The notes beneath the pieces were generated by a model. The model was not told where the DNA came from. It worked only from the letters and a program-made list of their open reading frames with translations, and made no database searches. Positions 33,786 to 43,122 of a stretch of DNA of 64,000 nt are shown here, piece by piece. Position numbers and translations under genes: made by a program. The DNA is from an uncultured Chloroflexota bacterium (lineage in GTDB: Bacteria > Chloroflexota > Anaerolineae > Aggregatilineales > Phototrophicaceae): contig CALJKV010000102.1 in the NCBI GenBank assembly GCA_937974245.1, positions 1 to 64,000 of the forward strand. The letters are read 5' to 3'. Within the stretch, counting starts at the first letter, position 1, and each line of letters begins with the position of its first letter.

Positions 33786-35072
33786 ATGACCACCCACCCA
33801 ACACTCTTACCCAACGCCCCGGCCTCTAGAGGAAAGATTCTACCGTTGCGGGAACAGATGACTATCCGCAACACCTGGCTGCTGGAACGCCTGGAGACCG
33901 TGCTGCCGGAAATCATGCAGCGCGAAGGTTTTGATCTCTGGCTGGTCATCGCCCGTGAGTATAACGAAGACCCCGTTATCATGACCCTGCTGCCCGAACC
34001 GGCCATGTCTGCCCGCCGTCGCACCATCCTGGCGTTTTTTCGGCAAGCAGATGGCACGGTGGACCGACTGGCATTTGACCGCTATGGGCATGGCGCGTAT
34101 TACCAGTCGGTCTGGAATCCTGACGAGGAAGAGCAGTATGCCTGCCTGCGCCGCTTTATTGCCGAGCGCGACCCACAGCATATCGGCATCAATATCTCCA
34201 ACGGCAAAGCATTTGGCGACGGACTGACCCACAGCGAATACCTGCTTCTGGCGGAAGCATTAGGGCCAGCATTTATGCCACGAGTCACCAGCGCCGAACG
34301 GCTGTGCCTGGGTTGGCTGGAAAGGCGCACTCCGCCCGAACTCACCGTATATCCGGGCATTGTGGAAATCGGCCACTCAATCATCGCGGAGGCCTTCTCG
34401 ACCCGCGTGATTCACCCCGGCATCACAACTACCGATGACGTGGTCTGGCGGATGCGCCAGACGATGCACGACATGGGACTGCGGGCATGGTTTCATCCCA
34501 CTGTCGAAGTTCAAGCGCCCGGCCAGCGTTATGACCAGGCCAGCGAAGCCCGAAGGCTCATATTGCCGGGGGATTTGCTGCACTGCGACATGGGTTTTTA
34601 CTACCTGGGGCTGGCAACCGACCAACAGCAGCACGCCTATATCCTCAGGCCGGGCGAGCAGGATGCACCGGCAGGGCTACGGGCAGCGTTGGTCGAAGGC
34701 AACCGCCTGCAAGACATCCTGATGACAGAAATGCAGATCGGGCGCAGCGGTAACGCCGTCCTTAAATCGGCACTGGAACGGGCCAGAGCCGAAGGACTGC
34801 ACCCGATGATCTACAGCCACCCGCTGGGATATCACGGCCACGCCGCCGGGCCAACCATCGGCCTGTGGGATCGCCAGGATGGCGTCCCTGGTGCGGGCGA
34901 TTACGAACTATTCGATGAAACCTGCTACTCGATTGAACTTAACATCAAGAAAACCGTGCCGGAATGGGGCGAGCAGGAGGTTCGCATCGCCCTGGAAGAG
35001 GATGCAGCGCTTTCCGGCGGGGTGATGCGCTGGTTACACGGACGGCAGACCCAGTTCCACCTGGTCGGTTAG
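33786..35072 (+). CDS. M24-family metallopeptidase (Xaa-Pro aminopeptidase-like)
   Basis: A 428-residue protein with the pita-bread fold of aminopeptidase P/creatinase. The metal ligands are visible: the two aspartates in LLHCDMGFYYLGLATD (the D-x10-D pattern), the His in YSHPLGYHGHAAGP, and Glu residues in CYSIELNIKK and ALEEDAAL. The N-terminal half (about 1-170) is the creatinase-like domain. The substrate is probably an N-terminal Xaa-Pro peptide; a creatinase-like hydrolase is the alternative. No signal peptide. It forms a two-gene unit with the PLP enzyme. Its stop overlaps the stop of the convergent acetyltransferase gene. Confidence 0.83.
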   Translation: MTTHPTLLPNAPASRGKILPLREQMTIRNTWLLERLETVLPEIMQREGFDLWLVIAREYNEDPVIMTLLPEPAMSARRRTILAFFRQADGTVDRLAFDRYGHGAYYQSVWNPDEEEQYACLRRFIAERDPQHIGINISNGKAFGDGLTHSEYLLLAEALGPAFMPRVTSAERLCLGWLERRTPPELTVYPGIVEIGHSIIAEAFSTRVIHPGITTTDDVVWRMRQTMHDMGLRAWFHPTVEVQAPGQRYDQASEARRLILPGDLLHCDMGFYYLGLATDQQQHAYILRPGEQDAPAGLRAALVEGNRLQDILMTEMQIGRSGNAVLKSALERARAEGLHPMIYSHPLGYHGHAAGPTIGLWDRQDGVPGAGDYELFDETCYSIELNIKKTVPEWGEQEVRIALEEDAALSGGVMRWLHGRQTQFHLVG

Positions 35073-35806
35073 TCATTGAACCACTTATGGAAGGTGTAAA
35101 ACGCCCGGTACGGTGACATCCCCAGACGTATCCAGACCGTCTGTGAGGCGTAATTCGTCACCTGGGTGGAGATAACAAAATGGGTAGCGCCCTGCTCTAC
35201 CAGCCAGTGCATGGCATTCAGCACGAGCGCCTGCCCAACGCCGCGCCGCTGTGCTGACGGCAGCACCCCATAGAGCGTAACTTCGCCTTCATCAGAGTCG
35301 TTCAACCGGATGGCAACAAAGCCAACCAGCGCCGTCTGGTATTCCGCGACCAGCACCTGATCCGCAACTTCTCTTACCAGACACGAACGATATGCCCACG
35401 AGGGATATACCGCATCACACTGCGCCCGGTCTAAACGCGGATCAGCATGGTAATGACCACCATAGTCTTTAAAAATCTCAACCGCGATAGACTCAACGTG
35501 TCTGGCTTCGCCGCTTCGCACCGGTCGAATGGTCAAGTCTGGTGTAACCTGGTATGGAGGAAGACTGGATAACGCCCGCCCAAAATACACCAGCGTGTCC
35601 ATGAGCAAAAATCCGGCACGCTCCATCGCCTGAACCGCCGCCAGATCAGCAGCGTCACAACGAGCAATGAGCATCTCCACCTGTTCGGCATGGCAATAAT
35701 CCAGGATATCCGGGAGCAACCCGACGGTGGCCTGATTGATACGCGCGATCCGAATCCCAAAGCGTAATTCGTCAATCGGAGAGGGTTGGACTGGTGGCGT
35801 GGTCAT
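35069..35806 (-). CDS. GNAT-family N-acetyltransferase
   Basis: A 245-residue acetyltransferase of the GNAT superfamily. Motif A with the acetyl-CoA pyrophosphate loop is GVLPSAQRRGVGQALV. The N-terminal half (MLIARCDAADLAAVQAMERAGF) and the middle (FKDYGGHYHADPRLD) resemble WecD/RffC-type dTDP-amino-sugar acetyltransferases. The start overlaps the end of the glycosyltransferase gene upstream by 35 bases, so these are co-transcribed and an amino-sugar substrate for a surface glycan is plausible. Substrate not proven. Confidence 0.75.
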   Translation of the reverse strand: MTTPPVQPSPIDELRFGIRIARINQATVGLLPDILDYCHAEQVEMLIARCDAADLAAVQAMERAGFLLMDTLVYFGRALSSLPPYQVTPDLTIRPVRSGEARHVESIAVEIFKDYGGHYHADPRLDRAQCDAVYPSWAYRSCLVREVADQVLVAEYQTALVGFVAIRLNDSDEGEVTLYGVLPSAQRRGVGQALVLNAMHWLVEQGATHFVISTQVTNYASQTVWIRLGMSPYRAFYTFHKWFND

Positions 35807-36752
35807 TTGTACTTTCTTCCGTCATCATGACTGTTTTTTCGGTTGTCTCGCGCACCAGGCTGGACGGCTTACCCATGATGCGCACATACATCCGTGCCAT
35901 ATACTCCCCAATGATGCCCAGCGCGAACAACTGCGCCCCCGCGAATATGGTGATGACGGAAGCCAGAAATGGAAAACCGGGAATACTGGACTCGAAGAGC
36001 AGCCGCCCGAAAACATAAATCAGAACCAGGACTCCAAAGAGAGTCATGGCAAAACCGATCAGACTCGCCATTTGCAGCGGCAAAGTGCTGAACCCGGTCA
36101 TCATGTTCAACGCATGAATCACCAGCTTGGGCAGCGTATAGTTGGATACTCCCAAACGACGCGGCTCATGGCGAACCGGAATCGCGGCGAAGCGGGTGCT
36201 GCCCCAGGTGAGCAGCACATCAATCGATACAAACGGACTTTCGTAAGTATTGAACGCATTACGAAGAACCGTGCGAAACGCCCGGAAGGCGCTCACGTGC
36301 CTCGCCACATCCACGCCCATCGCGCTTTGCAGGGCGATTTTCGTCACCTGCGAGGCCATATCGCGCAGGAAGCCATGCTGCTCTTGCTGCGGCGTGCCAT
36401 AAACCACATCGCAGCCCTCGTCCAGTTTCGCCAGTAATCGTTGGATTTCCTCCGGTGGGTGCTGCAAATCGTCGTCCATCGTTACAATAATCTCATAACG
36501 TGCCTCGCGGATACCGCATAGCAGAGCGTTATGCTGGCCGAAGTTCCGCATATGTTTGAAGCCGCGCAGCCAGGCATACTGCGCCGCCAGTTCCTGGATG
36601 ACCTGCCAACTGTTGTCTTTGCCGTCATCTTCCACACAGATAACCTCAAATTCCGCCGCGAGTGTGGGCAGCACGTTATCCAACTGGCGCATGAGTTCCG
36701 GCAGGCTCAAAGCGCCATTATAAACCGGGATAATCACAGAAATAGCCGTCAT
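35772..36752 (-). CDS. Family 2 membrane glycosyltransferase (GtrB/DPM-like)
   Basis: A 326-residue GT2 enzyme: an N-terminal GT-A domain (ISVIIPVYNGALSLPEL, nucleotide-sugar DxD region in VTMDDDLQHPPEEI) and two C-terminal transmembrane helices (about 230-255 and 265-290). This layout is typical of enzymes that transfer a sugar to polyprenyl phosphate, which then feeds GT-C enzymes such as the one encoded just upstream. ATG 36752 has a GGGGGGAG site; the longer form from 36770 is less likely. The gene lies 21 bases after its GT-C-like neighbour. Confidence 0.82.
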   Translation of the reverse strand: MTAISVIIPVYNGALSLPELMRQLDNVLPTLAAEFEVICVEDDGKDNSWQVIQELAAQYAWLRGFKHMRNFGQHNALLCGIREARYEIIVTMDDDLQHPPEEIQRLLAKLDEGCDVVYGTPQQEQHGFLRDMASQVTKIALQSAMGVDVARHVSAFRAFRTVLRNAFNTYESPFVSIDVLLTWGSTRFAAIPVRHEPRRLGVSNYTLPKLVIHALNMMTGFSTLPLQMASLIGFAMTLFGVLVLIYVFGRLLFESSIPGFPFLASVITIFAGAQLFALGIIGEYMARMYVRIMGKPSSLVRETTEKTVMMTEESTNDHATSPTLSD

Positions 36753-36773
36753 CGGGAATACTCCCCCCAAAAA

Positions 36774-39215
36774 TTACTCAACGCTTTTCACTTCAATCGC
36801 AAACGGAAGCACGCCAATCGTATCTTCGATGGTCTGTTCGCCTGTTACCGGCAACATGTCCAGCGCCCCATCGGGTTGGGCGGTGTATACCCTGACCCAC
36901 AGGCGATACATACCAGGGATGAGGTTCTCCGGCAGCCGAAGCGCCCGATTATCCCACACCGGCACGCCTGGCTGCCAGTGACTTGTCGGGAGAAAACCGC
37001 CAGCCGGCCCGGTATCCTGTCCCTGAGCGACCACTTGCCCAGCAGAATCGGCCACGAACCATGCAACGGTATAGTCGTACACTAATGGGTTTTCCGTTCG
37101 CCAGTACAACGAAATGGGCAGCACATCACCAGACACATAGATTATTCCGGCTGGCAAGACCGCGCCCAGCAAACGCAGACTGTCACCATAGCGCAAATCG
37201 GCCAGGTAATCCGGGGCGCGAAAAGCGGACATATTCGGGGCGTTCACCGTGCTGAATTCCAGCAACCGCACTGTTGCATCAGGCGGATCAATGGAGACCT
37301 CCCGGATTGGATAATAGTGAGTTGTCATGAAGCGTTCTACTGGACGCACTCGATACGGTATCCAGGCGCTGGAATCTTCCAATAACCAGAGTGTCTCATG
37401 GGTTTGCGCCAGATTATAAAGCAACGTCGTGGTGCTGGTCACGAGTAAATCCACCGGGTTGGATGAAGTGACTTGCGCCGGTTGTTCCGGGCTGGGCTGT
37501 TCGCCGGGCTGGTCAGGCAGCGAAATGATACGCGGCTGATTGATTTTGCCGTTGTTCATGAAGAATGGCGCGTAACTATCGCTGCTGAGGAGCAGCACAT
37601 CTTGCGGAGTCGTTTGTTCCGCGATACCGGGCATCAGCGCGAACAGCGTCTCGCTGGACGAAGGGGTATAAAGTGGGTCGTCACTAATGAAACGCAACCC
37701 CAACCAGGTGAATGCCACATAGACCAGGGGCAGAATATACCCAACCCGCATGGGAAGTTTATGGGGTCTACGCACTCCCCTGACAATCAACCACCCAGCC
37801 GCCAGCGCCAGCGCCGCAAACAGCAGCGCCCAGAGCGGGGTATTCGTTCGTATCCAGGCAAAATACAGCGGGCGCTCCAGCCACAGCGGCGGCAGCAGCG
37901 CCCAGCGCAGATAACGCACTTCGTTCAAGCCGCCGGTCCACTCGCTTAAGCCATGCGCTTCAGCGGGAAGCACCTGGTTATAGCTCTCCCAGGGTAGCAG
38001 GAGTCCGCTGAACTGTATCCACAGACTGTACAGTGCCAGCAAACCGACGCCAGCCAGCAGGATACGTCGTCTGGGATGGCGCAGGGCGGCATCCAGGGCA
38101 GGCAGCCCTGCCAGAATCAAGAAAGGAATAACAGGAATCAGGAACCGCGGCGGCCAGGAAAACCCACCGAACCAGTGCGGCCCCCGCAGCAGAGCGTAAC
38201 CGAAAGCAAAGCCCAGCACCAGGGCGGGAACAGCCCACACCAGGCGATACCGCCGCTGACGAAACAGCAGCACCAGGCCAGGGAGTGCCAACAGCACCAG
38301 CGGTGATGTCCCCCACACGCTGCCACCGATACTCAGCAAATAGGTATGAATTGCCTGCCGGGCTGCTCCCAGAAATGGTGAACCCAAGTAAGGTGATCGC
38401 TGGCCGAAGAGTGGCGACAATATCGGGGACAAAATGGCACCAACATCATAGACAGTGATGTACGGTTGGATGGCGACCAGCACCAGCACCCCGATCACCA
38501 GCACAACCCACAGAATTGTCAGGGAGCGCACCCACGGTCGCCAATGTGGCAGGTTGGGTAGCAGGAGCAGCAGCAGTGCCGGGGCAGCAAAAACAATGGC
38601 TTCTTTGGTCAGGAACGCGCCCGCAGCCGCAATCCCCGCCCCCAGCAGCAGCTTCCAGGCACGATAACCGGACTGCCGCCAGCGTTCGATAAAAAAGGCG
38701 GTGAGCAAAATCAGGAGTAAGGCCAGTGGCTCCCGGAAAAAGGTTTTAGTATACGGCCAGATGACCGTCCCTACCCCGAACCCAACTGCACCGAGAACCG
38801 CAGTGCGTTCAGCATGACCGAGTGCCAGCCCGTAGAGGAATACGACACATCCCGCAGCCGCGCTCACCAGCACATTCAGCAACCAGACAGCATGAACTAA
38901 TCCAACACCCGGTAGTTTATCCGCCAACCAGTACAACCCCGCACCCAACCAGGTCTGAAGAGGTTCTGCGGCGCTGTGCTGGATAGGAAACAGCTCGTGA
39001 GCAGGCCGGGTAGCGGGCTGCCAGAACCAGGCGGAGAGCGCCAGCAGGTCATCACCAAACCGCACCTGACTGGCAACCGCGTCAAAGAGGCTGAGGGTAT
39101 CACCGCTTTCGATGTCACCATCATAAGTCAGCATATAGATACTGGCGAGCAGCACAAAAAGCGCCAGCAGCAGATGAACGCGCTGGCGATTCAGTAAGGG
39201 TGAATAATCTGGCAT
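36774..39215 (-). CDS. Large polytopic GT-C-like glycosyltransferase
   Basis: An 813-residue membrane protein. About 12 transmembrane helices fill residues 10-510, and a soluble region of about 300 residues follows. The first extracytoplasmic loop contains TYDGDIESGDTL, a position where GT-C enzymes carry their acidic catalytic motif, and YTKTFFREPLALLLILLTAF resembles the dolichyl-phosphate-mannose mannosyltransferase family. Together with the adjacent polyprenyl-phosphate GT2 enzyme it likely moves a lipid-linked sugar onto a surface glycan or protein. Acceptor unknown. The C-terminal region is beta-rich (RLLGAVLPAGIIYVSGDVLPISLYW) and may bind carbohydrate. It is the first gene of a three-gene unit with GT2 and GNAT. 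Confidence 0.65.
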   Translation of the reverse strand: MPDYSPLLNRQRVHLLLALFVLLASIYMLTYDGDIESGDTLSLFDAVASQVRFGDDLLALSAWFWQPATRPAHELFPIQHSAAEPLQTWLGAGLYWLADKLPGVGLVHAVWLLNVLVSAAAGCVVFLYGLALGHAERTAVLGAVGFGVGTVIWPYTKTFFREPLALLLILLTAFFIERWRQSGYRAWKLLLGAGIAAAGAFLTKEAIVFAAPALLLLLLPNLPHWRPWVRSLTILWVVLVIGVLVLVAIQPYITVYDVGAILSPILSPLFGQRSPYLGSPFLGAARQAIHTYLLSIGGSVWGTSPLVLLALPGLVLLFRQRRYRLVWAVPALVLGFAFGYALLRGPHWFGGFSWPPRFLIPVIPFLILAGLPALDAALRHPRRRILLAGVGLLALYSLWIQFSGLLLPWESYNQVLPAEAHGLSEWTGGLNEVRYLRWALLPPLWLERPLYFAWIRTNTPLWALLFAALALAAGWLIVRGVRRPHKLPMRVGYILPLVYVAFTWLGLRFISDDPLYTPSSSETLFALMPGIAEQTTPQDVLLLSSDSYAPFFMNNGKINQPRIISLPDQPGEQPSPEQPAQVTSSNPVDLLVTSTTTLLYNLAQTHETLWLLEDSSAWIPYRVRPVERFMTTHYYPIREVSIDPPDATVRLLEFSTVNAPNMSAFRAPDYLADLRYGDSLRLLGAVLPAGIIYVSGDVLPISLYWRTENPLVYDYTVAWFVADSAGQVVAQGQDTGPAGGFLPTSHWQPGVPVWDNRALRLPENLIPGMYRLWVRVYTAQPDGALDMLPVTGEQTIEDTIGVLPFAIEVKSVE

Positions 39216-39306
39216 GGCAGTCCTGATAGTGGGTTACAAAAAGCGTGATGATACCACGCCTAGCAGTTTTTCATTAGATTAAACAACAATGATACGATAA
39301 CCTCAT

Positions 39307-39852
39307 CTATTTAGGTTTGCTGCCGCCGATGAGCTTATTGCGGATACCCAACAGCCCTTTAAGCACTTTCTGGCTAGCACTCAGCTCGTCAAGCTGCTCC
39401 AGGCCAACCTCGTAGGTAGCCGCGCCGGAGAAAAACTTGCCTTCCCGCACCTGCAAATCAGCCATCGCCAGCATGGTTTCACCATACAGTTTCTGCTGGC
39501 CTAACTCATCAAAAATGTCCGCGGCCTGGCGATAACAGGTATAGGCCTGCTCTTTATCGCCCATCGCAGCATATACCCCACCCATATTCCCCAAGGCCTG
39601 GCCTGTGCGCAGGGCATCCTGCATTTCCTGAAAGGTATTCAAGGCGTTTTGCATCATGTCGAGCGCCTGCTGATTTTCGCCCAGGGTACGATGAACGAGA
39701 CCGATATTAACCTGCATTTCGGCTGCCATATCGCGTTGGCCGGCGGCGGTGTATTCGTTGTGCGCCTGCTGGAACAAGCGAGCCGCCGCTTCAAAATCCT
39801 TCTGTTGGAATAACTTCACACCTTGTTCTTGCAGTTCATGGGCGGTACTCAT
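39307..39852 (-). CDS. TPR-repeat protein
   Basis: A 181-residue soluble protein made almost wholly of tetratricopeptide repeats, about four copies starting at residues 2, 44, 84 and 124, with the usual W/L-G-Y-A-type pattern (AARLFQQAHNEYTAAGQ, NIGLVHRTLGENQQALDM, NMGGVYAAMGDKEQAYTCY). It probably mediates protein contacts. The C terminus has a short basic tail (LIGGSKPK). ATG 39852 is better spaced from GGGGG than ATG 39858. It lies 91 bases downstream of the HTH gene with the same orientation. Confidence 0.78.
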   Translation of the reverse strand: MSTAHELQEQGVKLFQQKDFEAAARLFQQAHNEYTAAGQRDMAAEMQVNIGLVHRTLGENQQALDMMQNALNTFQEMQDALRTGQALGNMGGVYAAMGDKEQAYTCYRQAADIFDELGQQKLYGETMLAMADLQVREGKFFSGAATYEVGLEQLDELSASQKVLKGLLGIRNKLIGGSKPK

Positions 39853-39943
39853 CAGCATAACCCCCTGGATTGCTCAACTAACCACTGTCTTTATCAGTGT
39901 AACCGGGCTTCCGGCTACCAAAACCAAGGACGCAGGACTCAGA

Positions 39944-40693
39944 TTACATCGTGATGTCGAGCATACTTTCGCCAACCTCGCGTTGAGTCTCCACCGGCAT
40001 CTTGCTGAACGCCAGGGCGATTTGCAGATACCCGATATGGCGCGGATTGGCGACGAATTCCCGCATCTCATCCGGCAGATCAGTGAAATTCTTCCATTCT
40101 TCAAGGGTTGCCAGCCACTTGCCCACATGGTCGCTGGTTTCCAGGAAGTAACTCACATTCTTTTTGACGCCACTTGCCAGCACCGTCAGTTCATGCATTG
40201 GGAGTGGTATTTCGCCCAATTCATAGGCCGCGATTTGCTCAACCGGCAGCCCGCATACTGCGCTCAGCGCTTCCAGGGTGAGATTTGCTTCATCTCTTGC
40301 CTGACGCAGCAGGACACCGATCATGCGATTACGCAGATTCAGATACTCCGCCTGAAAATCGTTGTGATCTTCATGCGTGGATTCAAACGTTTCCAGGCCC
40401 CAGAAATGGCTGACGGGCACATCCAGAAAATGTGCCAGTAATTCAAGCTGCGGCAGCGTGGGGACGGCATCGCCATATTCCCAGGTCTCATATTCGTGAG
40501 CAGAAACACGCAAATGGTGAGCACACTCCTCAATACCCCGAGCCGTATTTAAGCGTGCGTCACGCAGCAAAACGCCCAGCATCTTGCCGCGCAGGCGATA
40601 CGACTCGGCAAAATCCATCGGTTTATCCTGGCGTGCTACCGTTTCCGCCTCTTTCTTTTGCTTGAAACGTGCCGCTGCATCTTTGAAATCCAT
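39944..40693 (-). CDS. Regulator with two tandem XRE-type helix-turn-helix domains
   Basis: A 249-residue cytoplasmic protein with two similar XRE/Cro-like domains. The first (about 35-98) runs from RGKMLGVLLRDARLNTARG through VSAHEYETWEYGDAVPTLPQLELLAHFLDV. The second (about 121-184) runs from RNRMIGVLLRQARDEANLT through LPVEQIAAYELGEIPLPMHELTVLASGV. Each is followed by a SHFW or SYFL turn, so the pair arose by internal duplication. A C-terminal helical tail of about 60 residues follows. It probably regulates transcription as a dimer-like monomer. It is divergent from the histidine kinase gene. Confidence 0.8.
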   Translation of the reverse strand: MDFKDAAARFKQKKEAETVARQDKPMDFAESYRLRGKMLGVLLRDARLNTARGIEECAHHLRVSAHEYETWEYGDAVPTLPQLELLAHFLDVPVSHFWGLETFESTHEDHNDFQAEYLNLRNRMIGVLLRQARDEANLTLEALSAVCGLPVEQIAAYELGEIPLPMHELTVLASGVKKNVSYFLETSDHVGKWLATLEEWKNFTDLPDEMREFVANPRHIGYLQIALAFSKMPVETQREVGESMLDITM

Positions 40694-40995
40694 TACATCC
40701 TCCTGGAAGGATTACTACGAAAGTCCATCTCAATTTGGCGACCCAGATCACCCCAGGGCTTCCGTTTGAGTAAGTTGTGCGACCAGGGAGCAAACTCCCT
40801 TATTCGCAGCGAAAACCTGAACTATACACAGGGAAAACCACCTGGCAGGTCAAGAGTTGTATATCCATTGATGATGGCATTATAGAGCATTGGCGCGTTA
40901 CAGGCAACCAACTATCGCTTAAATCTGGCTTTTGCAGATCAAAGAAGGGACATATAATAGAAAACAGATTCTCAAGAGAATACAGTGTGGTCATT
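40694..40995. other. 302-base divergent regulatory region
   Basis: This gap separates the double-HTH gene from the GAF/PAS histidine kinase gene. It holds a plausible forward promoter, TTTGCA (40931-40936), 16 bases, TATAAT (40953-40958), 37 bases before the kinase ATG. The rest shows no coding signal that I can support; an open frame runs through it in phase with the kinase but has no conserved sequence. Confidence 0.5.
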
Positions 40996-43077
40996 ATGTC
41001 TGAAAAAGAAACCGCTCTACCGGTTACCCATGATCTGCAACAAGAGATTAACCTGCTCCGCAAAGTTAATGTTTTCCTGACCACGATCAGTCAGAATTTA
41101 GATTTCGAGTCTTTCTTGCGCAACCTGGTCGCGGCTCTATCGGTCGCTGCTGGCTGTGAACGAGTTATTGCATTTGTACCCGACGCCGAAACCGGGGAAC
41201 TGCGCTATACGGCCAGCCACCCAGATACATTCGATATCTCAGCGGTCAAGGTACTGCACGTTTCCGTTTTCGACCCCGCTGACACGGTGTTAGCTGCCTG
41301 TTACCAGCAGTATGTTTGTTGGATACACCCGACAGGCAGCGCCACGAGTCCCATAGCCGCTGCCCTGGCCGCTGCCTTGGGAGAGGTGGAAGGGGTAGCA
41401 CTCCCCTTACGGCACGACGACGTGCTGCGAGCGGTTATTTTTGCCGACAGTTTCCCGCCGGATGCCGGGAATCAGGAGGCCATCACGAACATGCTGCAAC
41501 AACTGATGGAGAAAGCCGAAGTCTCATTCCGTAATGTCCAGCTTCACGGTGACATCGTAGATGAACTGGCTCTCAAGGTTCAAGAACAGTATGTTTTGCA
41601 TCAGATTGATATTGAACTCAATGATACGATTGATCTTTCCCATATTTTTGATATGACACTGGATTGGGCGCTGCGTTTTACGAATGCACAGGCAGCATCA
41701 TTGGCATTATACGACCAGGAATCGGACAGCCTGCGCTTCATGGTCGAATATGGCTATGAAATTGAACGGGAACGCCTGGAAATGCTGCGGAAAGAATACG
41801 ATGGCGGCATCACTCACCGGGTTGCCCGCTCCGGCCATGTTGAAATCGTGCCGGATGTCTCTATGGACAAGGACTTCATCCGGGTTCACAACAGCACACA
41901 ATCCCAGATGTCCCTGCCGGTCATGCGAGAAGACCGTGTGATTGCCGTCATGACACTGGAAAACAAACGTCTGAATGGGTTTGCCGAGCATCACCAGGAT
42001 TTTGTGGAAAAACTCGCCAGTCGTGCCGGGGTCGCCATTGATAATGCCCGTCTTTACGAAGAGACCGAACTGGAGCGTCAGAAACTCAGCTATATTCTTA
42101 GCAGCACAGCCGATGTCGTGATTGTAGTAGCTCCGGATGGCCGCATCATGTTGATCAACCAGGCGGCGCTTGCCACCCTGCGTCTATACGCTCAGGAAAG
42201 CTACGTAGGCCGCAGTGCCTACGAGATATTCGATAGTACACCACTGGTTGCTATCTATCGGCGGGCAGTTGCGCTGGGCGAGAACCTGATTGAGGAAATG
42301 GTGCTGCCTAACGAACGCACCCTGCATGTCAAACTAACGCCTCATGAAGGTATTGGTTGGATCATCGTGATGCATGACATCACTCCCTTCAAGGAGATGG
42401 ATCAACTCAAAAGTGAGCTAATCGCCACAGTATCCCATGACCTGAAGCAGCCTTTAAGCGTGATGCACGGCTACACCGAACTCCTGACGATGCAGCAGAT
42501 ACCCACCTCGCAAACCGGGCATTTTATCGAAATGATTCAACGCTCAATTTCGAATATGCGCCAGTTAATTGACGATCTGCTTGACCTGGCGAAGATTGAA
42601 TCGGGCATCAAGCTCAATCTGGAAGCGGTTGATGTATCCGGTGTGCTGGCAGAATGCATTGAAGGAATCAAGCCTTCTGCAGACGATAAGAATATCCAGA
42701 TCGTACTTCAGATTGCGCCTAATCAAACTGCCATCCTTGCTGACCGCCGCCGTTTAGTCCAGATTCTGAACAATCTCATCGGCAACGCCGTCAAATACAC
42801 GCAACCGGATGGGGAAGTCACCGTGGCGGTAGAAACGCGGGCTGCAACAGTGCGAATCGCCATTCAGGACAATGGCATGGGGATCAGCCCGGAAGACCAG
42901 ACACACATTTTTGATCGATTCTACCGGGTACGACGCCCAGAAACAGATAGCATCGAAGGAACAGGGTTAGGCCTCGCGATTGTCAAGAGCCTGGTCGAAG
43001 CCCACAACGGCCAGATCGGTCTAATAAGCCACCTGGGGGAAGGCTCAACTTTCCACATCACACTACCGGCGGTCTAA
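40996..43077 (+). CDS. Soluble GAF-GAF-PAS sensor histidine kinase
   Basis: A 693-residue kinase with no transmembrane helix, so it senses an internal signal. Domains in order: a GAF-like domain (about 25-180), a second GAF domain (about 205-355, ending SRAGVAIDNARLYEE), a PAS domain (about 365-465, AVVIVVAPDGRI-like start and WIIVMHDITPFKEM end), HisKA with His481 (ATVSHDLKQPLSVM) and a HATPase domain (NNLIGNAVKYTQPDG, DNGMGISPEDQTHIFDRFYR, GTGLGLAIVKSLVEAH). No response regulator is next to it, so it may pair with an orphan such as that at 29.5 kb. The start at 40996 follows a consensus promoter. Confidence 0.88.
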   Translation: MSEKETALPVTHDLQQEINLLRKVNVFLTTISQNLDFESFLRNLVAALSVAAGCERVIAFVPDAETGELRYTASHPDTFDISAVKVLHVSVFDPADTVLAACYQQYVCWIHPTGSATSPIAAALAAALGEVEGVALPLRHDDVLRAVIFADSFPPDAGNQEAITNMLQQLMEKAEVSFRNVQLHGDIVDELALKVQEQYVLHQIDIELNDTIDLSHIFDMTLDWALRFTNAQAASLALYDQESDSLRFMVEYGYEIERERLEMLRKEYDGGITHRVARSGHVEIVPDVSMDKDFIRVHNSTQSQMSLPVMREDRVIAVMTLENKRLNGFAEHHQDFVEKLASRAGVAIDNARLYEETELERQKLSYILSSTADVVIVVAPDGRIMLINQAALATLRLYAQESYVGRSAYEIFDSTPLVAIYRRAVALGENLIEEMVLPNERTLHVKLTPHEGIGWIIVMHDITPFKEMDQLKSELIATVSHDLKQPLSVMHGYTELLTMQQIPTSQTGHFIEMIQRSISNMRQLIDDLLDLAKIESGIKLNLEAVDVSGVLAECIEGIKPSADDKNIQIVLQIAPNQTAILADRRRLVQILNNLIGNAVKYTQPDGEVTVAVETRAATVRIAIQDNGMGISPEDQTHIFDRFYRVRRPETDSIEGTGLGLAIVKSLVEAHNGQIGLISHLGEGSTFHITLPAV

Positions 43078-43082
43078 AGAGC

Positions 43083-43115
43083 AGCGCCCCAGGACAATGT
43101 GTATACCGGGGCGCT
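43083..43115. terminator. Hairpin between convergent genes, probable terminator
   Basis: AGCGCCCC (43083-43090) pairs with GGGGCGCT (43108-43115) around a 17-base loop, between the convergent kinase and permease genes. Neither side has a full U tract, so strength is uncertain. Confidence 0.5.
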
Positions 43116-43122
43116 CTCATGT

